The notes beneath the pieces are model-generated. The model did not search any database. It saw nothing but the letters and a program-made list of their open reading frames with translations, and was not told the DNA's origin. Below, in pieces: positions 22,731-34,661 of a DNA stretch of 64,000 nucleotides; positions within the stretch are counted from its first letter, which is position 1, and each line of letters begins with the position of its first letter. Source of the DNA: Paraphoma chrysanthemicola (lineage: Eukaryota > Ascomycota > Dothideomycetes > Pleosporales > Phaeosphaeriaceae); assembly GCA_020744225.1 (NCBI GenBank), contig JAGMWG010000004.1, positions 1,984,001 through 2,048,000 of the forward strand, given 5' to 3'. The position numbers and the translations under genes are program-made.

Positions 22731-23757
22731 TTTACACAGCGGATGCTCCTTTTGTATGGGGTGAAAGAAAGGCGACGACGAGAAGCGGTGACCGGGGGCA
22801 TTAACCACGTGCTGTTGATAACTGCCAAAGTCGGAGTGGAGGGGATGCAGAGCGGAAAGTCTGCGGGCAAGTGGTTGTAGAAATAGTGTCGAGGATCGAC
22901 AACGGCTCTATCAACAGGCGAGTGGGGCAAGGATGTGATGGTGGCTGTTGAGTGGGTAACTAGAGGCGCAAACTGACGTTGAACGAGCGCTAGCAAGTGG
23001 TCCTGCGGAGGTGAAATCGGTGAGGTCCGCACAGGGTTCGTCGAGGAGCAGGGGAGGCGCGGGTGGACTTAAGCACTGCAGACCCTGGTTGCGCCTTCCA
23101 TGCTTGAAAACGGCCTATCATGGCAACACAAAGCATGCTCTCGCGCGGTTCTGCTCGACGCTATGACAGCTGCATCCCGCTCCTCGGCCTCGTCAATCTA
23201 AAAGGATTCAGTTTCCCAGAGGGCTGCTCGGCTGACGCGTTGGAAACACTGTACTGTTGCCAGTGACGTACGATGCATGTTTCGCACGGCTTGTCGGGAT
23301 GCAGTTTGTGCTGGGGGGCGAGGTGTCCGGCCGTTCGCCTTCGCCTTTGCGTCCGTGTGTCTTGAGTAACAGACTCCGCACGTGGAGTCTTGCATTCCAG
23401 CGTGCTTTGACCCGCTGCCAGACTGTTGCAAGCGGCCAGTCTACGATCGAAAGCGCCTTTCTCCAGACTCCAGATACCCCATGTCCATCTCCAGAGGGAC
23501 AACCTCGTCCTCTCCAAAGACGGCAAATTTCGAGGTGGCTGCGTCGTGAAGCGCCATGACGTCGATCATGCCGGGCGGCGCAGTAAGCACCAGCCAAGAG
23601 CGCCCCAAGCGGGTCAAGCTCGCTTTGCCCTCTTGTCGCAAAACCTTGTTCTCGCAATCTCGATGGCAAAGCACGACATCCAAGCCTTGCCAATCCCCTG
23701 ATGCGCACCCACTCTGCTTCGCCAGTTTGCTTGTGCCCACTCCATCTTCATCTGCGT
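22731..23757. other. Intergenic upstream of the transporter
   Basis: About 1 kb forming the promoter side of the amino-acid transporter. A 120-codon open frame on the minus strand (23803-23441, ending GEDEVVPLEMDMGYLESG) lies partly here. It could be a second half of the small gene at 23758-24168, but only through a 38-nt intron, so I do not join them. Confidence 0.4.
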
Positions 23758-24168
23758 CTAACGCTTGGGGCCCAACGTCACGGGATCCCCGATACCGTTG
23801 CACCGGTTGAGATCCATTGAGATCCGTTCGGACGCTCGAATGAACGCTTCGGTCTGTCGCACCATGATGTTCGGGTGCCTGTGCCGGTGGTAGATCGCTG
23901 CATGATAAAAGTCCGTCTCGTGTTCACGCGGAGTCGTGATGCTCACTCTCCACTGTTGACAATCACCACTATGTTTATTGCGCGTAATTCTTAGCAAAAA
24001 GCAAACCATCGAGCATGTGCTTGGCATGCAACTCGCGCGTCGTATTGCTGTCTTTGGTGTTGCGAAGCGAACTCACCGGCCTGCTGTAACGTGGGCTTGA
24101 TGTTGGTGCCGGACGTAGTGCTGCTTCGGCGAATAGCGGAAGGCGCGGCTGACCACACGTTGGAACAT
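23758..24168 (-). CDS. Tentative small protein (100 aa), possibly mitochondrial
   Basis: Two exons, 24168-24077 and 23968-23758, with a 108-nt phase-2 intron (donor GTGAGT, branch GCTAAG, acceptor ATAG). The N-terminus, MFQRVVSRAFRYS, is basic and amphipathic like a mitochondrial presequence. The second exon reads HETDFYHAAIYHRHRHPNI and TEAFIRASERISMDLNRC, rich in His and Arg. I do not recognise the family. An alternative 3' end through a very short intron would extend it to about 207 aa. The model could be wrong; only the splice signals, frame and composition support it. Confidence 0.4.
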
Positions 24169-24436
24169 CACTGCATCGCGCAATACCTTGGGCCTTGCAA
24201 TTTTCTCAAAAATTTCTGTTTGGACGCCCGTGCAAAGCACCATAGGCAATTTTGTCAAACTTGCAATCCTGAATGAATCGCGGGTGGCCGAATAAGTGTA
24301 CATGCCCCAGTCATCCTGCTCGTTCAGTCTGCGCCCAGTACCGACACAACTTCCCCCAATTCCTACCCAGTCCTATTCTCTCCATGCACCTAATTACAAA
24401 CGCCCGCTAAATGTACATGCCAATAAAATTCAAGGC

Positions 24437-27400
24437 TCAAATCAGACTGTCTGTCCCGTTCCAAGGATTCTGCGGTGGTGCTTGCTGGATTGGCTTCTGC
24501 TGCTGTTGGCTTTGTGTCTGCGCTCTCAAGGCAGACATGCTGTTCATGTTCATGCCACTGCCCGTGCTGGCCGTTCTACTTCCCATGCTTGGTGGAGGGG
24601 CTATGCTGAAAGAGCTGTTGGTTGCAGGCTTCGGAGGTGGTATGCCAAACGAAGAGTACAGACTGCCTTGCGACTGGCCCTGAGACTGATTGTGAGGCGG
24701 TGGGGGAGCAATGGAGAAACCGGACAGGTTGTTTGTCACATTCGAGGTAGTGGACGCTCCGCCCCATGGGTTCGACGATAGGGTAGAAGACCCTGATGAC
24801 TTGCTCCAATCGATGCCACCACTTGTGGAAGGCGTGATTGTGGATGATGCCATGCCATTCATGCTCGTTGCTGCATACGACTGTAGCGGCGGTGCAGCAA
24901 ACGACGAATTCCCAATGCCTGGGTTACTGGGAGCCATGGCTGGGAATGAAGAGTTGAGTGTGCCAAACGTATTGTCCGGAGTGATAGCACGACTTTGCGA
25001 CTTTGGGGGGTTGAGCGCGGTATTCATGGGAGGCGGTGATACTGGCGGAGTGGACCAAGAGAATGTCGCCGCTGGTGACGCATTATTCGCAGAGCTTGAG
25101 CGATTCATGGAAGGGCGCGATGGTAAGAACGTGGAAGAAGACGCAGAAGCAGGTGCGTTCGACCATGCATCATTACCAAGCATATCTGTGCCGCCAGAGG
25201 TGCCTTGCTGTCCACCGCGAACAAGAGCTTCGAAGTCGGCCTCACCGTCCCCGTTCGTTGCGCCTAGCCCGTTTGTCGTGCTTGGGCCTCCGAAGCTCAT
25301 GAACTCATTGCGCGTCGTTGCCGTCGCGCTATTAGCGCCCAGCTCTTGCAGTTTACGAGTCTGTTCGTTCTCAACCCGTGCTGACATAGATTTGATCAAC
25401 GACATGTAAGCTTGAAATTGTGGCAAGTTGAGTAGCGGGCCCAGACTAAACTGCCATAGAATGGGTAGAACATCCATGGCCAAGAAATCGCTGTCAACTT
25501 GGTTGCTGATTGCCTTGAATACATCAAGTGCGGCCATCTATTTCCATGTCAGTCAATATAGGGCGCAAATAGCAGAGAACGTACCATAACAGCAGGCTCT
25601 TTGGTTTTGATGCCACGCAGCAAAGGGAGGACTTTCTCCTGTATCGTGTACTTGTCTAGAATGGACACGCTCGTGCTCTTAGATTTGGGTGCTTCCACCA
25701 CGCCAGTCAAACCGTCACCCTGATACTCGTTCGACTCATTCGCACCTCCCCCGCACAGTGTTTTGAGTGCTTCCAGGCCACGTATCTTGATGCCCATGCT
25801 ACTCGTCTTTGCGAAGATGGTGGCAATCACGGGGAAGAGTTCGTTTTTGATGGTGGAAAAGTCGAGTATTGGTAGGACGACAGGCAAAGTACGCAGCGCG
25901 GCATCGACTAGAGAGTGTGTCGGCGACTCGAGGGCATAGTTGATGATAGGTAGGATGTCTTCTTTGAATTCTTTCCCGCTCGAATTTTCAGCAGCAATCT
26001 GCATGTTCTCCAAAAGGACCATAAGCCCTGCTTCTCTCAGACTGTCGCGCTCCGGTGCTTGTCCCTTGGCATTTGGTGCGCCGCTTGACAGAAAAGTGTC
26101 CCGTAATCTTGGAATGACCTTTTCTGTAAACGCGCGTTTGCCTGCTGGTAACATTGTGACAATTTTGAAGACATTCTGCAGAATCAACGTAAGGAGTTCG
26201 CGGTCTTTCATCTCCTCGAGCAACGCCGGCAAGATCTTCTTCTCCAGGACAGACTTCGGGAACTGGCTGAGGATACGTGGTAGGCCTCTGAGGAATTGTG
26301 ATTTCTCGTTGGGCGTCTTGGCAGGCAGAGAGTCTAAGAATCGGATCGTGGATACTAGAATGTTATCAAAGTATTGTGCTTGTTGGAACTCTCGTGCATC
26401 CAAGCGTTGTGCTGGTCGTCTCGTGATGAGCCGGTCCAGCACTCCATTGGATACTTCCCTTGGCAATGGTTGTGATGACATGAAATTGTTGTTCTTGTTT
26501 GGCACCGATGAGGATGACGCAAACGCCCTTTTATACGAAGAGATGCTACCATTGAAGTCCATCGGGCTCTTATGTGGCGAGTTGTAAAGTGCGATGATGA
26601 GCATCCCCAGGCTGAACATGTCTGCCGCTGGGGTGATATTTCCATCCATGACAAAGTCCGGCGATGTGTAGTCGACATTGAGCTGGACATGCCGTGGCAG
26701 TCGCGCATCGTGATTGAGTGCCTCAGAGAGGGAAATGGGCGTTACCGAGGTAGGCTTCGTCGAGTTCTCTGGTGGTGTTGAGAATCCAAGGCCTGAGATT
26801 TTCCAGTCTGACTGTCACAGGGGTCAGCACATTGGTGTAATTATATTAGGTGTAATCCTTCTTACCTTTGCATTAATGAAGATGGCGTCTGGCGTCAAGT
26901 TCGCATGGACGAGGCCTGCGCTCTCGTGCAAGAATTCGAGGCCTTTCGCAATCTGTAGGAGTCCCTTTTGAATTTCGAGCTCATCAATCTCGAGTTCCCG
27001 CCTACGCTTTTGCCCGTCTGCTTCTTCAATCACGTAGCGGCTACGGCGCCCACCCACGCCGCCAGCCTTTTCTTGCTCGTCTTTCTCCTGAAGGAGTCCC
27101 GCAAGGGACGCCGTGACGGGCTCAGTCGCAAACTGGAGTCCTCCGCCGCGAGTGTCTTCTACCGGCTCCACCAGCTCCAGGACACTCGGGTGTCGCAGAC
27201 GTGCCAGAGAGCTTGCTTCTTTCTTGAGCCTCTCTACCACCTCCTCGTGTGCTCGCTTGAGACCCGAAGCAGCGGAACGCCCACCAAAGCCAGATCCTGC
27301 TGGCGGCTCAAGCGACTTCTTGTCGAAGACGAACACAGATGCCGCTTTCCCAGTGGACTTTTTCTTTGCATCGTAGATCTTCCAGGGTCCTGAAAAGGAC

Positions 27401-27471
27401 GTGGGTTGCGGGCTAACGGTGTAGTTGCTCGAGATGTTCGAAGTGAACGACTTCAGCGCGTTGGAGAACAT
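24437..27471 (-). CDS. SCY1: SCY1-like pseudokinase (SCYL2 type)
   Basis: Three exons: 27471-26866, 26811-25585 and 25537-24437, both introns phase 0, giving 977 aa. SCY1-like proteins are catalytically dead kinases that act at the trans-Golgi and endosomes with clathrin and adaptors. Residues 1-320 form the kinase-like fold with key residues missing: no glycine loop, HAN (189-191) in place of HRD, and GLG (209-211) in place of DFG. Residues about 340-640 are helical HEAT-like repeats (SQFPKSVLEKKILPALLEE, IIKNELFPVIATIFAKT, EKVLPLLRGIKTKEPAVM). The C-terminal 300 residues are Ser/Pro/Gln-rich with NPWGG and NPWNG motifs, plausible adaptor-binding peptides. The length and order match fungal SCYL2 homologues. 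The start in MFSNALKSF is the first ATG. Confidence 0.93.
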
Positions 27472-28107
27472 GGTGGTCTTTTATTCGCCCGAGCGGCGAT
27501 TCTCTGAAGGTGCAGCGAGCGCGTCATGGAATGGTTCGGGGTTTTGTGGAATGCTCGGTATTGCGGCCAGAGTGTCTGAGACGGCAAGCTGAGAATGCGC
27601 CGATGTGTTCAGTGCATCTTGCGCAGGTAAGCCAGGGTCTTACAGCGGCGTAGAGTGTCACGAAAGGTATCGCGAATAATTGGAGATGGAGCAAAGGCTG
27701 TTGGACTGGAAGGGAGTATCGCGACTGTTTACGCGCGAGCTGCGTTGTCGTGTGTGATAGCCAGGAACTCCTAGCCCACCCATCGCTTCACGCATGACAT
27801 AAGTTAGGCGCGCGCGGGGATGCAGTGCCCGTTCCTGACCCAGCGGATGACTGCATACACGCTTCACGCGAATAACCCCCATTATCCGTCAAGATGACAA
27901 GGCGGTGTCTAAGAGCCACAAACGCGCCCTTCGGTCTTCTCTGCGGCGGTGAGAACGGTGTCCGACAACGTTGGCGGTAGACTATATAGAGCTTCGGTCA
28001 GCTTCGGCTGCCGCCAAAATAATAGTTCGAGTACGCCATCATCAAGCAGCCATCCGACGCACCTTCCCTCCCACAACCACCCATTGTGCCCGCACATCTA
28101 CACTCAC
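27472..28107. promoter_or_regulatory. Divergent promoter region, SCY1 / aminotransferase
   Basis: 636 nt between two outward-facing starts. The aminotransferase side has a pyrimidine-rich stretch just upstream of its ATG. No specific factor site can be claimed. Confidence 0.5.
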
Positions 28108-29511
28108 ATGATGCTGCAACGACGGTCACTACGACTGCTTTCCTCGCTAGCCCACCGCGCACCTCAATCGACCGTAGCACCGCTCAGCGCATCGTTGCGA
28201 TGTCGGAGAGCCTACAGCATACACGCTGATGCCAGCGTCGGCACTAAGATTCAGGATATCGACCCGACGAAGCTCACCATCACAAAGACGCAGACGCCAA
28301 AGGACTTGCTGCCTCCAGAAGAGCTTATCTTTGGGCGCAATTTCTCGGGTGAGAGATGCGATGCAGGTCCATAAAGTGTCATAACTAACTTAGCTTAAGA
28401 TCATATGCTATCGCTCGAATGGACAGCATCTCAAGGCTGGCTACCTGCGCGCATCACACCATACCAGAACCTCAGCCTTGACCCGGCGACATGCGTATTC
28501 CACTATGCCTTCGAGTGCTTCGAGGGAATGAAGGCGTACAAAGACAAGGACGGCAACATTAGGCTGTTCAGACCAGACAGGAACATGGCCAGGTTGAATG
28601 GGTCGTCGGCAAGGATTGCCTTGCCCTCGTTTGACGGAGATGCTCTGATTGAGCTCATTGGGCAATTTGTCAAGACAGACAAGCGCTTCATTCCGGAGTA
28701 AGATGCCCCAGGAGTACGACTGTCTGCCCACATTGACGAAAGCATAGTGCACGAGGATACTCACTCTACCTGCGCCCAACCATGATCGGCACGCAGCGCA
28801 CCCTCGGTGTGGGCCCTCCTGCCTCAGCGCTGTTGTACGTGATCGCCTCGCCCGTCGGCCCATACTATCCCACTGGATTCAAGGCAGTGTCACTAGAGGC
28901 TACCGACTACGCCGTGCGCGCATGGCCTGGCGGTGTAGGTGACAAAAAGCTGGGCGCAAACTATGCACCATGCATTGTACCACAGATGCAGGCTGCAAGC
29001 CGTGGATTCCACCAAAACCTCTGGCTCTTTGGAGAGGAGGAGTACGTTACGGAGGTTGGCACAATGAACTTGTTCGCAGCCATCAAGAACAAGGAGACCG
29101 GCCAGCCAGAGCTGCTCACCGCCCCGCTTGACGGCACCATTCTCGAGGGCGTCACAAGAGACTCAATACTTGGCCTCGCACGAGAGCGGTTGGAGCCCAA
29201 GGGCTGGAAGGTACTCGAAAAGAAGTTTACCATGAAGGATATCTCTGATGCAGCTGACGAAGGCCGTATGATGGAGATCTTCGGCGCGGGAACAGCCGCC
29301 ATTGTCAGCCCCGTGCGGAAGATTAGCTGGAAAGGACGGCTCGTCGACTGCGGACTCGAGGACCACGTTGAAGCCGGGCCCATTGCGCAGCAGATGAAGG
29401 ACTGGATGGAAGCCATTCAGTACGGCGATGAAGATCATCCGTGGAGGTAAGAGCAATTGCGCGTCGTACTCGAAATCCATGCTGACATGCCATAGCTACA
29501 AGGTGTTGTAA
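28108..29511 (+). CDS. BAT1: Branched-chain amino-acid aminotransferase, mitochondrial
   Basis: Four exons: 28108-28348, 28400-28697, 28748-29446 and 29496-29511, giving 417 aa. The enzyme (PLP fold type IV, BCAT) interconverts Leu/Ile/Val and their 2-oxoacids. The first 45 residues are Arg/Ser-rich without acidic residues, a mitochondrial presequence. Landmarks are FGRNFSDHMLSLEW (across splice 1), FHYAFECFEGMKAY, PDARGYSLYLRPTMIGTQ (across splice 2), the PLP-lysine region GDKKLGANYAPC (Lys about 247), VTEVGTMNLF and EIFGAGTAAIVSPV. The last exon is only 16 nt and supplies YKVL plus the stop, completing EDHPWSYKVL. Which of the Bat1/Bat2-like paralogues this is cannot be settled here; the presequence favours the mitochondrial form. 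Confidence 0.93.
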
Positions 29512-29985
29512 GCCATTTCCGGTGTGGGGGTGTGGCGTTACCCATGTATGATGAACAGAAGCAAGGGAGTGCACTGGTGGTGGACCACTCTGGTTAGACG
29601 GAGGCCACGTTAGAAGTGCGTACTGGTGCGGTGTTATGTTCATGAAGCGATTCTTTGCGACTCAAAAGCATATGGGGAGCAATTTTGTAGTTCGGCTATC
29701 TGCACGCGGACCTCGAGGTTGTCAGGTGTCTTCGCGTTGTGGGTGGCACTGAGCTTGTGTAAATTGTGGGGTCGTTCCTGAACAGCATGACGTTTCCGGC
29801 GCACGGGCGCACCTTTACCAGCCACACCACCACACCACTAAGCTCCACTCGAGCTCCCTGTGGTCCCACATCAACACATCGCAACGCGCACACTGCCCTG
29901 ATACTCCAATCGCCCGCTCACAGCTCCGCCGCCAACGCCCCGTGACTTGTGTCTGAGTCAATTTGCCTCCGATTCACTCGCCGTG
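29512..29985. other. Intergenic, no gene seen
   Basis: About 0.47 kb between the aminotransferase stop and the HMG-box gene. It turns pyrimidine-rich close to the HMG gene start. Confidence 0.5.
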
Positions 29986-31076
29986 ATGTTGCTACAGGGC
30001 GCGCTTGGTCGCATGACTGTGCCAAACCCAGCGCCGCGCAACCTCCCACAGCTTGCGCGCTTCCTCCAGCGCGCCCTCCTCGCACGCAATGCCTCTAGCC
30101 AACCAGCCGTCCGTGCCCTCTCTCGCGCCTACGCTTCTGCGCTGCAAGGTCGCCGCTCATATGCAACCACCGCGGCCGCGACCAAGCCGACCGCAACCGT
30201 GAAAAGAGCGGTCAAGGCCAAGGCGGCCAAAAAGGCGCCTTCCAAGACGAAGGCGACCCCGAGGACAACAAAGGCCGCGAAGAAACCTGCGTCGAAGACT
30301 GCAGCAAGCAAAGCAAAGCCAAAGCCCAAGAAGGCAAAGGCAAAGAAACCAGCACCAAAGAAGCGCGTCAAGAAGGTGCTCACTCCAGAAGAAAAGCAGA
30401 AAGTCCTGGCCAAGGAACTGCGGCAGATTGCTCTCAAGGAACCCGTAACGAACACAGCCGTGACCGCATACCAGTGTTATGTTGCCGAAGCGACCAGGGG
30501 GGTAGCGGAGAGCGGAGCATCGGCAACGTCTAGGCTGGTAGAGGCGAGCAAGAAATTCAAGGACCTTACCCCAGCTGAGCTTGAAGTAAGTCTGCAACGC
30601 GTAAATGTAATTTCGACGCTGACTCGTCCATGAAGCATTACAACCACATCGCGCAAGAGCGGACGGCTGCCAAACGGGCCGAGTTCCGTGCCTGGATCCA
30701 AAGTCATACTCCGCAGCAGATCCTTGATGCCAACAAAGCTCGCAGTCGCTTGCGGAGGATCGTCAAGACTGGTATTGCGAAGAAATATCCAGCCCATACC
30801 CAAAAGCTTGAGGACGATCGTCAGCCCAAGCGCCTTCGAAATGCATATACTCTGTTCTTCGCAGAGAGACGCTCTAGCGGCGACTTCAAGGGTATCTCGG
30901 CGATCGATGCTAGCAAGCTGATTGCCGCAGAGTGGAAGGCGCTAAGCGAAGGAGAGAAGAAGGTACGTCACGTCCTGTTGGTTTGCGTATCTCAACTCAC
31001 AATGAAACAGAAATACCGAGACGAGCAAGTGGCCGATAAAGCGAGATACGAACGTGAAAAGACTGCGGCCTATTAA
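29986..31076 (+). CDS. Mitochondrial HMG-box protein (Abf2/TFAM-like)
   Basis: Three exons: 29986-30585, 30636-30962 and 31011-31076, giving 330 aa. The first 65 residues are Arg-rich with RRSYATT, a mitochondrial targeting signal. A Lys/Ala/Pro-rich, histone H1-like stretch follows (about 70-145). A first divergent HMG-like helix set lies around TNTAVTAYQCYVAEATRG to HYNHIAQERTAAKRAEF. A second, clear HMG box runs from RQPKRLRNAYTLFFAERR through ASKLIAAEWKALSEGEKKKYRDEQ. Two boxes after a presequence suggest a packaging protein of mitochondrial DNA, by analogy with Abf2. The last intron (48 nt) is a stop-free multiple of three, but splicing it out restores the canonical EKKKYRDEQ helix. Confidence 0.85.
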
Positions 31077-31685
31077 AGAGTTCTTTTGCGGGCGCTCCAC
31101 TTGAAAAAGGCTCGCCATGCGGGTGTTCTCATTCATCTTTCACAGCGTGTCCCCGGAGGATGGCGGCTTTTCCTTGATTCTACAACGACTTGCAGCAATG
31201 CGACTGATTGGTGTTTTAGGTCTGGCTATGTGCTCTGTGATTGGTCCGGGTGGTTAGTATCGCTATGTTCATGATTCGACGGCGGCAAATGACCTTGTAG
31301 ACCATGTAGGGCAGCAGCTTCGCTAGCAATAATATCATGTTTAAAAAAACGAATTCGACGGCGTCGGTGGTCCCCTGAGAAGCTGACTCACCTCAATCAG
31401 GACTTTGAAGCTCGGCCTGGACGTCTGGTCAAATGCGGTTAGCGAACCCCAAGCTTTCCTTATCTCTTCCCCAGCCTCGACAATCTGGACCCTCCACAGC
31501 AGCAGCCAGGCATGTCGTCGATCGCATTTCCGCGGTAGATAAGCGTGCGTCGTAGAGATGGCTATCTGCAGCACGTGCGTCACTTGTCAGCCACTGTATG
31601 CTTGAATCTCGTGCGAAGAGCAGTATGGTGAACTCTACATTCCCTTACGCCTTGGGAAAGCAATATCCAGCAATCTTATTCAGTG
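31077..31685. other. Intergenic, no gene seen
   Basis: About 0.6 kb between the HMG-box gene and the chloride channel gene. Nothing recognisable on either strand. Confidence 0.5.
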
Positions 31686-34422
31686 ATGACTTCGGAGAAT
31701 GAAGCAAGTGAGCATACGCCGCTGCTTCATTCAAGCAGACTGTCGCAGCTTCAACATGACCAGGATGAGGAGGCTCAGTCAGTCATCTCCTCGACGGTGA
31801 CAAAGGAAGAACAACAATTAGCAGGCAGCACTGTTGGAGAACGCCTGCCATACAATGATTATACTACCATCGATTGGCTGCATGATCTGGTAACATCTAA
31901 ATCAATGTACTGCCTCATAGCGCAACACTCATCCGCGCCCAGGTTAAAGATTCGTACCGCTTCCGCACCATCCAAGCTCGTCGCGGCCTACGCTACAAGT
32001 TCCTGTCTCTTTTCGATGCCAGCTCTGGATGGCTTGCCGTGATGCTTATCGGTACTCTGACCGCATGTGTCGCGTTTGTCGTTGATGTTGCCGTCGCAAC
32101 AGTATCAGACTGGAAACTCGGATACTGCACGCGCAACCCGTTTTTGAATCGCGAAGGCTGTTGTGCTAATAAGACGCCATTTCTGATCCTCAGCGCCGAG
32201 AAAGAGCTGGGAGAATGCAAAGCATGGCACGCGTGGAGTCAGAGCTATGCACGCAGCTTTGGAGTCTACGTTGGCTTGGCACTGGTGTTTGGACTGATTA
32301 GTAGCAGTGTGACGATGACGACGAAGAGCGAATTACCGTCTGTTAAGACGGCGAGTGACGCGGCATTGACGCCGCAGATCAAGATCAATGGACATTCCGA
32401 GTCAGACGATAACCAAGCCGCAACTCCTACGAGTCCAGGTGGTAAAGTCATGTGTAGGTCTCCACATCACTATCATTGAAGTCTTGAACGATGCTTACTC
32501 ACGAGAACAGATATGGCATCTGGCTCTGGAATTCCTGAGATCAAGACAATCCTCTCCGGCTTCTCCATCCCATCATTCCTCTCACTCCACGTCCTCCTCG
32601 TCAAAGCTTTCGGCGCCGTCTTCGCCGTCAGCACTGGCATGTGTCTCGGCAAAGAAGGTCCCTTTGTACACATCTCAACTTGCGTTGGCTATCTCATCGG
32701 ATCCCTGTTCCCAAAATACTCCAGCAACGGCCGCCAGATGCGTCAACTGCTTTCCGCAGCCTGTTCCAGTGGATTAAGCGTCGCTTTCGGCGCCCCGATC
32801 GGAGGCGTGCTGTTCTCGTACGAAGAGATATCAACGTACTTTCCGCGCAAAGTCTTGTGGAAAGCATTCCTCTGCTCGCTATCCGCAGCCATGGTGCTCA
32901 AAGCACTCAACCCAACCGGCACGGGCAAACTCGTGCTCTTCGAAACAAACTACGGAACAGACTACTCCCCCATTCACTACCTCGTCTTCGCCCTGCTTGG
33001 AGTCGCAGGCGGCATCTTCGGCGGGCTCTTTTGCAAACTCAACTTCGCATGGTCAAAATGGTTTCGCGCATTCAGCATCATCAAGCAAAACCCTGTCCTT
33101 GAAGTCGGCATCGTAGTCTTAGCCACCACGCTCTTACAATTCCCAAACCCGCTGACGCGAGAGCCGGGAGATGTTGTGATCAAGAACCTACTCGTCGATT
33201 GCGGCGACAACGAGTCTCAACGATCATGGGTATGTCAGAACGAGGCAGCTGCAGAAAGCACAAACTGGAACTATGTCGGTTACTTGATCTACGGAACATT
33301 AACCAAGCTGGTTCTCACGATTATCACTTTCGGCATCAAAGTCCCCTCGGGCGTCATCATCCCCGCTCTCGACGCAGGCGCGCTGTTTGGTCGTCTTGTC
33401 GGACAACTCATTCCTAGCATCAGCCCTGGTATCTTTGCAATGGTGGGAGCAGCTGCTTTCTTGGCTGGAGTATCTAGGATGACTATATCGCTTGCAGTCA
33501 TCATGTTCGAACTTACGGGCCAGTTGTCGTATACTGTTCCAAACATGTAAGTTCCCTATCTTGGCATAAGGTACACAGAGGCAATGTTAAAAACCACAGG
33601 CTCGCAATCCTCATCGCGAAATGGGTCGCAGACTCCATCTCCTCTGAAGGCGTATACGATCTTGCACAGGTAAGCCCTCCCCTACCTGCACCCATCATCT
33701 CTCTAATCTACCCTCCTTCCCTATGTCCGCCCATTTCAACTCCCTCCCCAGCTCCCTACAAACCCCTCCCAACCCCCAAAACCTCATAACTAACCAACCC
33801 ACAGACCGTCCTCGGCCACCCCTTCCTCGACCCGGACACCGCCCTCTCCATCGTCCGCCACCGCGCCCAACTAACCCAAGTCCTCATCCCACCCCCACGC
33901 ACAATGTCCGAGATCACAGTCTTCGTCCCACCCACCAATCTCGTCCCATACTCGTTACTCAAGCAAAAACTCGCACAATTGCATGACCGCGGATTGATGG
34001 ATGCGGGACTGGTCTTGGTGCAGAGCAATAGTAGAAGTCGTATGGGGGAAGGAGGAGGGGGATCAGATGTAGCCATGTGTCAGGGATATATTTCGCAGTC
34101 GGAACTCGAGTTTGGGCTGACGAGGTTGAAACCGAGTAGTTTTCCGGCGGATCTGCAGGTTAGGGTGTTGGGACATCCGATTGATGATGGGCCGGCGCCG
34201 GATTGTCTTGAAATTGATTTGACGCCGTTTGTGGATCGGACACCTCTGAGCATATGCGCAAAGGCGCCGCTCGAGTACGCGGTGGAGATGTTCTCGAAGT
34301 TGGGCTTGCGCTATCTGATTGTCACTGAAGAAGGGACTGGACGAATGGTGGGCGTGATCATCAAGAAGAGACTGGTTGGCTACCTTGAGCATCTGCGAGA
34401 ACATGGGTACGACGAGGATTGA
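31686..34422 (+). CDS. CLC-family chloride channel / Cl-/H+ exchanger
   Basis: Five exons: 31686-31889, 31943-32453, 32511-33546, 33600-33669 and 33805-34422, giving 812 aa. CLC proteins of this group (yeast Gef1, animal ClC-3/4/5) move chloride into endosomal, Golgi or vacuolar lumens. Signature motifs are GSGIPE (in YMASGSGIPEIKT, across splice 2), GKEGPFVH with the gating glutamate, GVLFSYEEIS, and KVPSGVIIPALDAGALFGR. About ten or more hydrophobic helices are seen, then two C-terminal CBS-like segments (ISQSELEFGLTRL; APLEYAVEMFSKLGLRYLIV). The N-terminus carries the acidic TPLL sorting-like context. The fourth intron is 135 nt and very C-rich on the plus strand; the others are 53-57 nt. 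Substrate and compartment are inferred from the family. Confidence 0.94.
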
Positions 34423-34661
34423 CGGGTCACGCAGTTAGAGTCGGAATCATAATTACGAATCTTTCCATTAACAAGAGTTGCGCTTAACGCTCGAAGATAC
34501 ACATACTGCTTCCTGACCAACGTGATATAGCTAGAACAACCAAGTGGTTCCATCTCGTCGCGCATGGTCAAGCACTATTAGTGTCGCTCCAAGCACATAT
34601 CGTAACGTTGCAGGATCGACTACTGCTTCCAACAACCAAGCCCAGCGTGGTATAGGACAGT
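34423..34661. other. Convergent 3' region, CLC / beta-tubulin
   Basis: 239 nt between facing stops, expected to hold two 3' UTRs. No further feature is seen. Confidence 0.5.
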
